Made by a program: the position numbers and the translations under genes. From Modestobacter marinus (lineage in GTDB: Bacteria > Actinomycetota > Actinomycetes > Mycobacteriales > Geodermatophilaceae): a stretch of 52,497 bases of DNA. The DNA is taken from positions 1 to 52,497 of the forward strand of contig NZ_JABGCH010000030.1 in NCBI RefSeq assembly GCF_019799945.1. The letters run 5' to 3'. Under the pieces are notes generated by a model. It was not told the origin of the DNA, did not search any database, and was given only the letters and a program-made list of their open reading frames with translations. Below, in pieces: positions 17,191 through 26,057 of the stretch (within the stretch, counting starts at the first letter, position 1; the number at the start of each line of letters is the position of its first letter).

Positions 17191-18903
17191 TCAGGCGACC
17201 GGCAGCAGGCTGCAGAAGTCGACCGCGTCGGTGGGCACGCTGATGAGCTCCACCACGTCGTCGGCCGAGACGGTCTTGGTGATCGAGCCCGACGTGAAGT
17301 AGGAGTTCGCCGGCAGGCCGGCCGCGGCGAACGCGTCCACCTCCGCCGGGGAAGCGAACACGAAGCTCGGGGCGGCGAAGTCGTACTCCCACGTCCCGTC
17401 CGCGCCGAAGAACTCCGAGCCCTCGCCGGAGACGTCGAGCTCGTCGAGGAGCACGGTGCCGTCCGGGCTCAGCACGTCGACCGTCGTGGCCCCGCGGTAC
17501 TCGATCCGGTCGCCGTCGTCGTCCCGGGTCACCCGCCACTCGCCGGTGAGGTCCCCTGAGCTGAGGAAGACCCCGCCGCACAGGTCCGGGAGCGCGATCA
17601 GGAAGGCCTGGGCCGGCGCCCCCTCGCCGCCGGTGTCCTGCGGGAAGGGGACCGGCAGCCCGGCGTCGGCGCTGTCGGCGAAGTCGATCCGCCAGACCTC
17701 GCCGCCGGGGGTGGCCGGGCTCATCGGCGTCTCCGCGATCCCCTCCGCCGGCGCGACGCTGTACGCGGACACGTAGACCTCGGCGTCCGCGCTGACCGCG
17801 ACGCCGCCCGGGAAGGGGACGTCGACCGAGCGGTAGGTGCCAGCCGCGACGTCGACGTTGACCACGTTGCCCGGCACCCCGGCCGGGGCGGCGGACGGGT
17901 TGGAGCCGAACAGCTGGGAGACGTAGAGGTGCTCGCCGGCGCCGTCGACGGCGAGGCCGGTGATCGCGGTGAACCCGCTCCAGGCCTCGAGCTCCTCGCC
18001 GTCGGGACCGTACGTGCGGACCTCGGCCGCGCCCGCGACCTCCGAACCCAGCCCGCCGACGTAGACGTTGCCGTCGTCGTCGGTGGCCAGCGACGTGGGC
18101 ACGTACTCGGGGGTCACGTCGTCGCCGGCCGGCGTGGGGAAGGTCGCGAAGACGGTGATTGCGTACGGCGGGATGCACGCGTCGCCGACGCAGTTCTCGG
18201 GGACGGCGGCGACGTCGGGCTCGACCTGCCACACCGTGTTCGCAGCGGCGTCGGCGACCAGCGCGTAGCCGTCCTCGCCGGCCGGGCCGTCCGGGGTGGG
18301 GTCGACGAAGAGGACGGCGTAGGCGGTGCTCTCGTCCTGGGCACCGTCGGGGTTCAGCTCGGTCTCCGCGGCCGCGAGCGCGGCGTAGGGCACGACGAGC
18401 TGCTGCTCCCCGTCGGGCTCCACCACCACCAGGTGGGCGAGGGTGTCGGCGCCGGCGGCGGCGAGCAGCTCGGGGGCCAGCGGGCCGAACGGGAAGTTGC
18501 CCTCGGCCACGAGGTACTCGCCGTCCAGGTCGGTGTCGTCCGCGCCGTTCGAGCCGATCGCGAAGCTGCCGTCGGGGCCGGCCAGCGAGAACAGCCCGTC
18601 GACCACGCGCTCGGCGGTGCCGCCCCCGCCCCCCGGGTCCTCGATCGCGGTGATCCCGCCGGTCGATCCGCCGCACAGCCCCGACTCCGGCGGCGCCCCT
18701 GGCGGGGTCACGCAGGTGTCCCCACCGGACCCGGCCTCGGCGACCAGCAGGACCCCGTCGTCCCCCCAGGAGAGCTGCCTCGGGTTGTCCAGCCCGGTGG
18801 CGACCACCACCTCACCCTGCGCAGCGGCCGACGGGGCGAACCCGACGGTGAGGCCGCCGAGGACGAGGGCGCCCACACCGAGGTGGGCGATGGACCTGCG
18901 CAT
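17191..18903 (-). CDS. ScyD/ScyE family secreted protein
   Basis: A 570-residue exported protein. The signal peptide (LGVGALVLGGLTVGFAPSAAAQ) is followed by beta-propeller-like repeats, for example GLDNPRQLSWGDDGVLLVAEAG, DDDGNVYVGGLG, GAGEHLYVSQLFG and SADAEVYVSAYS. This matches the ScyD/ScyE family, named after cyanobacterial scytonemin genes but widespread in actinobacteria with unknown role. The C-terminal 120 residues form a separate domain with TGEWRVTRDDDGDRIEY. The ATG start has GAGGAG shortly upstream and an 11-bp hairpin immediately before that. Confidence 0.82.
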   Translation of the reverse strand: MRRSIAHLGVGALVLGGLTVGFAPSAAAQGEVVVATGLDNPRQLSWGDDGVLLVAEAGSGGDTCVTPPGAPPESGLCGGSTGGITAIEDPGGGGGTAERVVDGLFSLAGPDGSFAIGSNGADDTDLDGEYLVAEGNFPFGPLAPELLAAAGADTLAHLVVVEPDGEQQLVVPYAALAAAETELNPDGAQDESTAYAVLFVDPTPDGPAGEDGYALVADAAANTVWQVEPDVAAVPENCVGDACIPPYAITVFATFPTPAGDDVTPEYVPTSLATDDDGNVYVGGLGSEVAGAAEVRTYGPDGEELEAWSGFTAITGLAVDGAGEHLYVSQLFGSNPSAAPAGVPGNVVNVDVAAGTYRSVDVPFPGGVAVSADAEVYVSAYSVAPAEGIAETPMSPATPGGEVWRIDFADSADAGLPVPFPQDTGGEGAPAQAFLIALPDLCGGVFLSSGDLTGEWRVTRDDDGDRIEYRGATTVDVLSPDGTVLLDELDVSGEGSEFFGADGTWEYDFAAPSFVFASPAEVDAFAAAGLPANSYFTSGSITKTVSADDVVELISVPTDAVDFCSLLPVA

Positions 18904-18914
18904 GTGTCTCCTCT

Positions 18915-18940
18915 GCCGGATGCGCTGCGGCGCATCCGGC
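18915..18940 (-). promoter_or_regulatory. 11-bp hairpin in the 5' leader of the ScyD-like gene
   Basis: GCCGGATGCGC and GCGCATCCGGC pair perfectly around a 4-nt loop. On the minus strand the hairpin ends two bases before AGAGGAG, the ribosome site of the gene. It could be an operator or a leader structure controlling translation. The rest of the 250-bp gap to the divergent gene at 19156 shows no other clear structure. Confidence 0.5.
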
Positions 18941-19155
18941 CTGGTGGCGGGGGTCGGCTCCCGGAACCCAGGGGGACGGTGCGACGGTCCGCAGGCCGGG
19001 ACGGGGTCCGGCCGGCGACACTCCGGCGACGATCACGCAGCGTCACCTAGGGCGCGTTGCTGTGCGCCCGGTCACATCCCGCATGACCGTCACCCCGGCG
19101 GGGGAATTTCCGTGCACACCCGATCACCGTTCGTGAGGATCGGTACAGGAGAGGC

Positions 19156-20298
19156 GTGCTGCCCGAGCGCGGACGGCCGCCCGCACGCGAACGACCAGCG
19201 AACTCCCGGGTCGAGCGCCGACACCGGAGGGACCGCACGTCGTTGTCCGAGACCGTCGACCCCCGCCGCGACCCGGCCCGGCCGTTGCGCGTGGCTCCGG
19301 TCCCCGGCGGGCACCCGTACCTGGAGGCCGTCCGGCCGGACGGCGTGCGGCACGTCGTCGCGGACGCCGCCGGGTGCAGCGTGTGGCTGGACCCCCGGTA
19401 CCTGACCTCGTCCGCCGCGGACGTCGACGTGCTGCACGTCCTGGCCGGCCACCTGCCGCTGACCGGGCCGGCGGTCGACGCCTGGACGACGGCGGTCCGG
19501 CGCACCGGCGTGCCCCTCGTCGTCACGGTCCTCGACCTGGTCGGGCCCGACGGCCCGGACGCGGGCCCCGCCCGGTCGCGGCACCGCGCGCACCTGCGGG
19601 CGCTGCTGGCCACCGCGGAGGTCGTGTTCACGCTGACCCCGGGCGCGGCCGACGAGATCGCCGACCGGTACGGGCGGACGGCGATCGTGGTGGCCCATCC
19701 CTCGCTGGCCGAGCCGACCCTGGACGTCGGCCGGGAGACCCGGCTGGTCGGTCTGCACCTGGGCCGGTTCGAGGCGGGCCCGGCCGGGGCGGCCGCCCTG
19801 GTCCGGGGCGCGCTGTCGGGCGCGGTCTCCGGCGGCGGGCGGCTGCGCGTCGACGTCCACCCCGAGGCCGACCTCGGCGCCGGCCCGCCCGGACTCGCCG
19901 AGCTGGCCGCCGCCGGCGAGCTCGACCTGCGCCGCAGCTGGCCGGTCGACCCGTCGTCCTCGGTGAAGCAGCTGCAGGAGCTGCACGTGTGCGTGCTGCC
20001 GCCGGAGACCGGCTGCACCCACTCCGGCTGGGTGGAGCTGTGCCGGGACGCCGGGACCCGGGCCGTGGTGCCCGGCGGTGGCCACCATGCCGGGCAGTGG
20101 TCCGACGTCGTCGCCTACGGCTGCGATCCGCAGACCGGGCCGGACGCCGCGTCCCTGCACTCCGCGGTGGTGGCCGCGCTCACCCGGCCGGCTCCCGGCC
20201 GGGCCGACCGTGGCCGGCGGGCCGAGCAGCGGGCGGCGGTGCGCCAGGTGTACGCGCAGGTATACGCGCAGGTGGCCGCCGACCGCACGGCGGTCTGA
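19156..20298 (+). CDS. glycosyltransferase-like protein
   Basis: A protein of up to 380 residues with a two-Rossmann layout: VDVLHVLAGHLPLTGPA, LVVTVLDLVGP, AEVVFTLTPGAADEIADRYG, IVVAHPSLAEPTL, then a second half with LRVDVHPEADL and HVCVLPPETGCTHSGWVELCRDAG. The E-x7-E region of GT4 enzymes is only weakly represented, so donor and acceptor are unknown. The GTG at 19156 has TACAGG six bases upstream (near-leaderless layout). A TTG at 19243 with GGAGGG 12 bases ahead is an alternative that removes an arginine-rich 29-residue lead. Confidence 0.65.
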   Translation: MLPERGRPPARERPANSRVERRHRRDRTSLSETVDPRRDPARPLRVAPVPGGHPYLEAVRPDGVRHVVADAAGCSVWLDPRYLTSSAADVDVLHVLAGHLPLTGPAVDAWTTAVRRTGVPLVVTVLDLVGPDGPDAGPARSRHRAHLRALLATAEVVFTLTPGAADEIADRYGRTAIVVAHPSLAEPTLDVGRETRLVGLHLGRFEAGPAGAAALVRGALSGAVSGGGRLRVDVHPEADLGAGPPGLAELAAAGELDLRRSWPVDPSSSVKQLQELHVCVLPPETGCTHSGWVELCRDAGTRAVVPGGGHHAGQWSDVVAYGCDPQTGPDAASLHSAVVAALTRPAPGRADRGRRAEQRAAVRQVYAQVYAQVAADRTAV

Positions 20299-20395
20299 GC
20301 GGGCTGCCCCTCACGGACGTGTGGGTCCTACTGGGCGTGCCCTCTTCCCTCCGACGCCGGAGCAGCTCGGGCCGGCACCGTGCACCTCTGTCCTG

Positions 20396-20455
20396 CGCAG
20401 TGACCTGACCGACGAGCAGGAGGCGCTGCTGGAACCGGTGTCCAACACCCCGGGC
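20396..20455 (+). mobile_element. IS5-family transposase N-terminal scrap
   Basis: The frame reads RSDLTDEQEALLEPVSNTPG, which matches the usual N-terminus of IS5-family transposases (SDLTDEQWALLEPLLP). It has no start or continuation. It lies in the 236-bp gap before the VOC gene; nothing else is seen in that gap. Confidence 0.5.
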
Positions 20456-20534
20456 ATGCGCCGGACCTGCGGCGCGCGGACGAGCGCACCGATGAGAACC
20501 TGACCTGACGGAAGAACACAGGAGGACGCACCCC

Positions 20535-20975
20535 ATGTCACCTATCCGGCGCTTCGATCACGTCGGCATCACCGTCAGGGATCTCGACACGGTGACGGAC
20601 TTCTTCGTCGGGCTGGGCTTCGAGGCCGAGGGCCGGACGGTTCTGGAAGGCCAGTTCCTGGACACCGTCATCGGCATCCCCGAGTCCCGTACTGAGATGG
20701 TCGTGCTGCGGCCGCCCGACGGAGGAACCGGGCTGGAACTGTCGAGATTCATCCGCCCGGACCACGAACCGGGTTCGCCCGACCCCATGCCGAACGAGCT
20801 GGGGTTGCGCAACGTGACGTTCGAGGTGGACGACCTCCAGGCGATCCTCGACCGGCTCGCCGCGGACGGCTACCACCTGCTCGGCGGCGTCGGTCAGTAC
20901 GAGGGCGTCTGGCGCATGGCGTCTGTGCGCGGACCCGAGGGGTTCATCGTGAACCTGGCCCAGCGAATCGACTGA
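20535..20975 (+). CDS. VOC family protein
   Basis: A 146-residue vicinal-oxygen-chelate (glyoxalase/dioxygenase fold) protein. Two paired modules are visible: FDHVGITVRDLDTVTDFF at the start and LRNVTFEVDDLQAILDRL near residue 95, ending VRGPEGFIVNLAQ. Likely metal ligands are the first-module His and the E in the last strand. Substrate unknown. AGGAGG lies eight bases before the ATG. Its base composition is less GC-rich than its neighbours and an IS5 scrap lies just upstream, so it may be a recent arrival. Its 3' end overlaps the 3' end of the histidine kinase gene on the other strand. Confidence 0.85.
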   Translation: MSPIRRFDHVGITVRDLDTVTDFFVGLGFEAEGRTVLEGQFLDTVIGIPESRTEMVVLRPPDGGTGLELSRFIRPDHEPGSPDPMPNELGLRNVTFEVDDLQAILDRLAADGYHLLGGVGQYEGVWRMASVRGPEGFIVNLAQRID

Positions 20976-22555
20976 TCCGCGTCAGCCGGCCGGCCGGGCG
21001 GGCTCGTCGAGGTCGTCGACCTCCGGGGCGTGCGCGGAGGCGTCGCATGCGGCAGCCGGACGGTGAAGGAGGTCCGGCCGGGCCGGCCGGCCAGCTCCAC
21101 CGTCCCGCCGTGCGCGGTCACCACCGCGTGCACGATGGCCAGGCCCAGCCCGGTGCTGCCGGCGTGCCGCGAGCGCGACGCGTCCCCGCGGGCGAACCGC
21201 TCGAAGACGTGCCCGCTCAGCGCGGCGGGCACGCCGGGGCCGTCGTCGGTGACCTGCAGGACCGCCCAGCCGTCCTCGGCGCGCAACCGGGTGGTCGCGG
21301 TGGTGCCCTCGGGCGTGTGGGTCCGCACGTTGGTGAGCAGGTTGGCCAGCACCTGGTGCAGGCGCGCGGTGTCGCCGGGGACCAGGACGGCGACGTCGGG
21401 CAGGTCGAGCTGCCAGCGGTGGCCGGGTCCGGCGACGTGCGCGTCGCTGACCGTGTCGACGGCCAGCGCGGTCAGGTCGACCTCCTCGGTGGTCAGCTCC
21501 CGGCCGGCCTCCCGGTCGGCGTCCAGCCGGGCGAGCAGCAGCAGCTCCTCGACCAGCTCGGACATCCGCAGCGCCTCGGACTCCACCCGCCGCATCGCAT
21601 GGCCGACGTCCGGGGGCACCTCCTGGCGCTGCCGGCGGACCAGCTCGGCGTAACCGCGGATCGAGGCCAGCGGGGTGCGCAGCTCGTGACTGGCGTCGGC
21701 GACAAACTGCCGCACCTGCGTCTCCGACGCCTGGCGCGCGGCCAGTGAGCCCTCGACGTGGTCGAGCAGCCGGTTGAGCGCCGTCCCCATCTGGCCGACC
21801 TCGGTGCGCGGGTCGGTGTCCTCCGCGGACACCCGCTCGGCCAGCTGCACCTCACCGCTGGCCAGGGGCAGCTCGGCGACCCGGGTCGCGGTGGCCGCGA
21901 CCCGGTCCAGCGGGCGCAGCGTGCGGCGGATGACGAGCACCGCGGCGAGCGCGGCGGCCGCCAGGGCCAGCAGCCCCATGACGACCTCGACGGCGATCAG
22001 GTTGCGGACCGCGGCGTAGGTGCCGGCGAGGGGCAGGCCGCTGACCAGCACGGCGCCGTCGGGCATCGCGGTGGCCACCAGGCGGTACTCGCCCAGCTGC
22101 CCGCCGAGGTCGCGGGTGTGCGGGCTGCCCTCGGCGGGCACGCCGGCGACGATCGCCTGCTGGTGGGCGGTCAGCGCGGTGACGGTGAACCGGGCCCCGA
22201 GGACCCCGGCCTCGGTGGCCGTGCCGTCCTCGACCCGCGCGCCCAGCGTGCCCTCGCCCTGCCCGCGGGCGTAGAGGAAGGCCGGGCCGCCGTCGCCGGG
22301 GCCGTCCGGGCCGCCGGGGTCGCCCGCGTCCGCGGGCGGTGCCGAGGGCGAGCCGGTGCCGGGGTGGTCGGCGTAGTTCTGGGAGCGGAAGGTGACGTCC
22401 TCGAGCCGTCCGTCGACCTGGCCGACGAGCTCCTGCCGCAGCGCGGTCACCGAGACCACGCCGACGAGGGCGAGCACCACGACCAGCGGGACGACGAACG
22501 CCACCAGCAGCCGGGTGCGCAGCGACCGGTGGGACCGCGCGGGGTGGCCGCTCAC
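20894..22555 (-). CDS. sensor histidine kinase
   Basis: A 553-residue membrane kinase. Order: transmembrane helix at about 13-35 (LLVAFVVPLVVVLALVGVV), external sensor to about 185, second helix (AVEVVMGLLALAAAALAAVLVI), HAMP linker, HisKA box with FVADASHELRTPLASIRGY (His near residue 290), and HATPase motifs NLLTNVRTHTPEG, DDGPGVP and GSTGLGLAIVHAVV. It starts at GTG seven bases after the response regulator stop. The last 35-40 residues after the catalytic domain are low-complexity and run 82 bp into the antisense of the VOC gene. An out-of-frame TGA lies at 20983-20985, so the native stop may have been lost by an indel. Confidence 0.92.
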   Translation of the reverse strand: MSGHPARSHRSLRTRLLVAFVVPLVVVLALVGVVSVTALRQELVGQVDGRLEDVTFRSQNYADHPGTGSPSAPPADAGDPGGPDGPGDGGPAFLYARGQGEGTLGARVEDGTATEAGVLGARFTVTALTAHQQAIVAGVPAEGSPHTRDLGGQLGEYRLVATAMPDGAVLVSGLPLAGTYAAVRNLIAVEVVMGLLALAAAALAAVLVIRRTLRPLDRVAATATRVAELPLASGEVQLAERVSAEDTDPRTEVGQMGTALNRLLDHVEGSLAARQASETQVRQFVADASHELRTPLASIRGYAELVRRQRQEVPPDVGHAMRRVESEALRMSELVEELLLLARLDADREAGRELTTEEVDLTALAVDTVSDAHVAGPGHRWQLDLPDVAVLVPGDTARLHQVLANLLTNVRTHTPEGTTATTRLRAEDGWAVLQVTDDGPGVPAALSGHVFERFARGDASRSRHAGSTGLGLAIVHAVVTAHGGTVELAGRPGRTSFTVRLPHATPPRTPRRSTTSTSPPGRPADADQSIRWARFTMNPSGPRTDAMRQTPSY

Positions 22556-22562
22556 GAGGAGG

Positions 22563-23303
22563 TCAGGACGCGGGCTTGATCACGTACCCGGCGCCCCGCA
22601 GCGTGTGGATCATCGGCGCCCGGCCCGCGTCGATCTTGCGCCGCAGGTAGGAGATGTACAGCTCGACGATGTTGCCCTGGCCGCCGAAGTCGTACTGCCA
22701 CACGCGGTCCAGGATCTGGGCCTTGGACAGCACCCGCTTGGGGTTGCGCATCAGGTAGCGCAGCAGCTCGAACTCGGTCGCCGTCAGCCGGATGTCCTCC
22801 CCGCCGCGGGTGACCTCGTGGCTCTCCTCGTCCAGGGTCAGGTCGCCGACCACCAGCAGGCCGTCGTCGGCGACGACGCGGCTGGTCCGGCGCAGCAGGC
22901 CGCGCAGCCGCGCGGCGACCTCCTCCAGGCTGAAGGGCTTGGTGACGTAGTCGTCGCCGCCGGCGGTGAGGCCCGCGATCCGGTCCTCCAGCGCGTCCTT
23001 GGCGGTGAGGAAGACGACCGGGACCAGAGGGGCGTCGGCGCGCAGCCGGCGCAGCACCTCCAGGCCGTCCATGTCCGGGAGCATGACGTCCAGGACGACG
23101 GCGTCCGGCCGGAACTCGCGGGCGGCGCGCACCGCGTCGGTGCCGTCGTGCGCGGTGCGGGCGTCCCAGCCCTCGTAGCGCAGCGCCATGGACAGCAGCT
23201 CGCAGATGGAGGGCTCGTCGTCGACGACGAGCACCCGCAGGGCGCTGCCGTCCGGCCGGGTCAGCCGCGCCCGGGAGCTGGATGCGGGGGTCGTCGTCGT
23301 CAT
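22563..23303 (-). CDS. OmpR-family response regulator
   Basis: A 246-residue two-component regulator. Receiver: VLVVDDEPSICELLSMAL, phospho-acceptor Asp in VVLDVMLPDMDG near residue 72, and conserved Lys in DDYVTKPFSLEE. Effector: winged helix with LTATEFELLRYLMRNP and VELYISYLRRKID. It is the partner of the kinase that follows. Start ATG 23303 puts the receiver at the usual distance; a longer open frame exists. The signal sensed is unknown. An imperfect inverted repeat at 23332-23355 could be its own binding site. Confidence 0.93.
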   Translation of the reverse strand: MTTTTPASSSRARLTRPDGSALRVLVVDDEPSICELLSMALRYEGWDARTAHDGTDAVRAAREFRPDAVVLDVMLPDMDGLEVLRRLRADAPLVPVVFLTAKDALEDRIAGLTAGGDDYVTKPFSLEEVAARLRGLLRRTSRVVADDGLLVVGDLTLDEESHEVTRGGEDIRLTATEFELLRYLMRNPKRVLSKAQILDRVWQYDFGGQGNIVELYISYLRRKIDAGRAPMIHTLRGAGYVIKPAS

Positions 23304-23331
23304 GCCCCGACTGTGCGCGGCGACCCTGCGA

Positions 23332-23355
23332 GTTCCCTGTGCGGCGAACAGGAAC
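23332..23355. promoter_or_regulatory. imperfect inverted repeat upstream of the response regulator
   Basis: GTTCCCTGT (23332-23340) and ACAGGAAC (23348-23355) are mirror-related with one base missing. It lies between the divergent regulator gene and the iron transporter. It is a plausible autoregulatory site; there is no direct evidence. Confidence 0.25.
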
Positions 23356-23387
23356 ACCCTGGGGGACACGATCGGCCCGCATCATGG

Positions 23388-23406
23388 TTAGGTCTGCCTA
23401 GCCTAT
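23388..23406 (+). promoter_or_regulatory. iron box (DtxR/IdeR-type) of the iron transporter operon
   Basis: TTAGGTCTGCCTAGCCTAT matches 15 of 19 positions of the IdeR consensus TTAGGTTAGSCTAACCTAA. It overlaps the likely -10 box TAGCCT (23399-23404) and lies just before the ribosome site of the binding-protein gene, so iron-loaded regulator would block transcription. Confidence 0.75.
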
Positions 23407-23424
23407 GTACTGGGAGGACCGCGC

Positions 23425-24450
23425 GTGACCAGGCCCCGGCGGGCGACCGCCGCACTCATCTCCGCCGTCGGCTTCGTCGGCACGCTCACCGCGTGCGGCG
23501 GGTCCGGGGAGGCCGCGGGGGCGGAGACGCTCACCGTGTACAGCGCCCAGCACGAGAGCCTGGTCCGCACGATGCTCGAGGACTTCACCGCGGAGACCGG
23601 CATCGAGCTGGAGTTCCGCGACGCGAACGACTCCGAGCTCGCCAACCAGATCGTCCAGGAGGGCGACGCCTCGCCGGCGGACGTCTTCCTCACCGAGAAC
23701 AGCCCCTCCATGGACGTCGTCGACGAGGCCGGGCTGCTCGCCCCGGTGGACCGGGCGACCCTCGAGCAGGTGGGCGAGCCCTACCGCCCGACGTCGGGCA
23801 ACTGGGTCGGGTTCGCCGCCCGCTCGACCGTGCTCGGGTACGACCCCGACGCGGTGACCGAGGCCGAACTGCCGGCGTCCCTCCTCGACCTGGCCGACCC
23901 CGCGTGGGAGGGCCGGGTCGCCATCGCCGCCGGCGGGGCCGACTTCCAGGCGATCGTCAGTGCCGTGCTCGCGCTCAGCGGCGAGGAGGCGACCCGCAGC
24001 TGGCTGGCCGGGCTGAAGGCGAACGCCGGGATCTACGCGAGCAACACGGCGGTGATGAAGGCGGTCGACGAGGGCGAGGTCGCCGTCGGCGTCATGTACC
24101 ACTACTACTGGTACCGGGACCAGGCCGAGTCCGGCCTGGTGGGGGACGACGTGACGCTGCACTACTTCCGCAACCAGGACCCCGGGGCCTTCGTCAGCGT
24201 CTCCGGAGCCGGCGTGCTCGCCTCCTCCGACCAGCCGGAGCAGGCGCAGCGGCTGGTGCAGTACCTGACCGGCGCGGAGGCGCAGCGGCGCCTGGCGGAC
24301 AGCACCGCGCTGGAGTACGCCGTGGGGAACGGGGTGGCGTCGGCCGAGTCGCTGCCGCCGCTCGCCGACCTGCAGGCGCCCGCCGTCGACCCCGGCTCGC
24401 TGAACGCCCCGCTGGTCACCGAGCTCATGCAGGACGTGGGACTCCTCTGA
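23425..24450 (+). CDS. iron(III) ABC transporter substrate-binding lipoprotein
   Basis: A 341-residue FbpA/FutA-type binding protein. The lipobox LTAC sits after a short signal peptide, so it is tethered outside the membrane. The body begins LTVYSAQHESLVRTMLEDF (typical of this class) and has MYHYYWYRDQAES near residue 215, where the paired tyrosines of FbpA-type proteins bind ferric iron. GTG start with GGGAGGA at 23412-23418. An iron box covers its promoter. The permease and ATPase follow. Confidence 0.92.
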   Translation: MTRPRRATAALISAVGFVGTLTACGGSGEAAGAETLTVYSAQHESLVRTMLEDFTAETGIELEFRDANDSELANQIVQEGDASPADVFLTENSPSMDVVDEAGLLAPVDRATLEQVGEPYRPTSGNWVGFAARSTVLGYDPDAVTEAELPASLLDLADPAWEGRVAIAAGGADFQAIVSAVLALSGEEATRSWLAGLKANAGIYASNTAVMKAVDEGEVAVGVMYHYYWYRDQAESGLVGDDVTLHYFRNQDPGAFVSVSGAGVLASSDQPEQAQRLVQYLTGAEAQRRLADSTALEYAVGNGVASAESLPPLADLQAPAVDPGSLNAPLVTELMQDVGLL

Positions 24451-24536
24451 GCACGCTCCCGCGCCCGCTCGACGACCCCGGGGCGCCGGCCCGGCCGGCG
24501 GCCCGGGGCTCCCGGCGGTCCGCCCGCCGCCCCGCG

Positions 24537-26057
24537 GTGCACCTGCGGCGGCACCCGGTGGCGCTGGCCTCGGCCGGTTGCGTCGCGGCGCTGGCGCTGC
24601 TCCCCCTGGGGTACATCGCCGCCTACACCGTGGACGTCGGGTGGTCCGGCATCCAGGAGCTGGTGTTCCGTCCCCGGGTGGCCGAGCTGCTCTGGAACAC
24701 CGCCCGGCTGGTGGTCGGCACGGTCCTCTGCTGTGGCGTCCTGGGCGTCGGGGCGGCGTGGCTGGTCGAGCGTTCCTCGGTCCCGGCCCGCCGGGTGTGG
24801 CACGTCCTGCTGATCGCGCCGCTGGCCGTGCCGGCGTTCGTGAACAGCTACGTCTGGATCTCGCTCCTCCCGGGACTGGACACCTACGCGGGGGCGCTGC
24901 TGGTCGTGACGCTCTCCTACTTCCCCTTCGTCTACCTGCCGGTCGCCGCCGCGTTCCGGGGGCTGGACCCGGCGCTGGAGGAGACCGCCCACGGCCTGGG
25001 GCTGTCCAGCTGGGCGGTGTTCCGCCGGGTGCAGCTGCCGCAGCTGCGGGTGGCCCTCCTCGGCGGCGGCCTGCTGGTCGCGCTCCACCTGCTGGCCGAG
25101 TTCGGCGCCCTGCAGATGCTGCGGTACCCGACCTTCACCACCGCCATCTACGACCAGTACCGCGCCACCTTCAACGGCCCGGGCGCCACGATGCTCGCCG
25201 GGGTCCTCTGCCTGCTGTGCCTGCTGCTGCTGCTGGCCGAGCTGCGGCTGCGGGGGGACCGGGGCTACGCGGGCAGCGGGCGGGGCGCCGTCCGCCCCGG
25301 GCGGCCGGTGGCGCTGGGCGTCATGACGGCGCCGGCCCTGCTCGCGCTCGCCGCGCTGGTCGCGCTCGCCCTGCTCGTGCCGCTGGCCGGCCTGGGCCGC
25401 TGGATGGCGGTCGGGGTGTCCACCGCGCGGGGCTGGGACGTGCTGACCACCACGGGGACGACGCTGACCCTGGCCGCGGGGGCGGCGGCGCTGACCACGG
25501 CCATGGCACTGCCCACCGCGTGGCTCGCGGTGCGCGCCCGCGGCCGGACGGCCACGCTGCTGGAGCGGAGCACCTACCTGGGCAGCGCCGTGCCGGGCAT
25601 CGTCGTCGCCCTGGCTCTGGTCACCCTGAGCATCCGGGCCACCCCGTGGCTCTACCAGACCGTGCCGGTGCTGCTGGCCGCCTACGCGATCCTGTTCCTG
25701 CCGCGGGCGATCGTGACCGTGCGCTCGGCGGTCGAGCAGTCCAGTCCGCTCTACGACGAGATCGCCGCCTCCCTGGGGTCCTCGACGCCGGACCGGCTGC
25801 GCCGGGTCACCCTCCCGCTGCTCGCGCCGGGCATGGGCGCGGGCGCGGCCCTGGTGTTCCTGGCCGTCGTCACCGAGCTGACGGCGACCCTGCTGCTCGC
25901 CCCGACCGGGACGACCACGCTGGCGACGGCGTTCTGGTCGGCGAGCAGCGCCCTGGAGTACGGCGGGGCGGCGCCCTACGCCGTGGTCATGGTGCTGCTC
26001 TCCGCACCCGCTACCGTGCTGCTCTCCCGAGACGCCCGACGAGGTCTGACGACATGA
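24537..26057 (+). CDS. iron(III) ABC transporter permease
   Basis: A polytopic inner-membrane permease of the FbpB type, with two fused halves of about six helices each. Each half has an EAA loop: LDPALEETAHGLGLSSWAVF and LYDEIAASLGSSTPDRLRRV. The start is unclear. The frame is open through the end of the binding-protein gene with no ATG, GTG or TTG before GTG 24537. A CTG at 24447 overlapping the preceding TGA would give tight coupling and a 30-residue basic leader. The stop overlaps the ATPase start (ATGA). Confidence 0.9.
   Translation: MHLRRHPVALASAGCVAALALLPLGYIAAYTVDVGWSGIQELVFRPRVAELLWNTARLVVGTVLCCGVLGVGAAWLVERSSVPARRVWHVLLIAPLAVPAFVNSYVWISLLPGLDTYAGALLVVTLSYFPFVYLPVAAAFRGLDPALEETAHGLGLSSWAVFRRVQLPQLRVALLGGGLLVALHLLAEFGALQMLRYPTFTTAIYDQYRATFNGPGATMLAGVLCLLCLLLLLAELRLRGDRGYAGSGRGAVRPGRPVALGVMTAPALLALAALVALALLVPLAGLGRWMAVGVSTARGWDVLTTTGTTLTLAAGAAALTTAMALPTAWLAVRARGRTATLLERSTYLGSAVPGIVVALALVTLSIRATPWLYQTVPVLLAAYAILFLPRAIVTVRSAVEQSSPLYDEIAASLGSSTPDRLRRVTLPLLAPGMGAGAALVFLAVVTELTATLLLAPTGTTTLATAFWSASSALEYGGAAPYAVVMVLLSAPATVLLSRDARRGLTT

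Noticed and set aside
22392-24446. Plus-strand open frame running into the iron permease
   Set aside because: It is opposite the two-component genes and then out of frame with the binding protein. Only the permease part shows conserved sequence.
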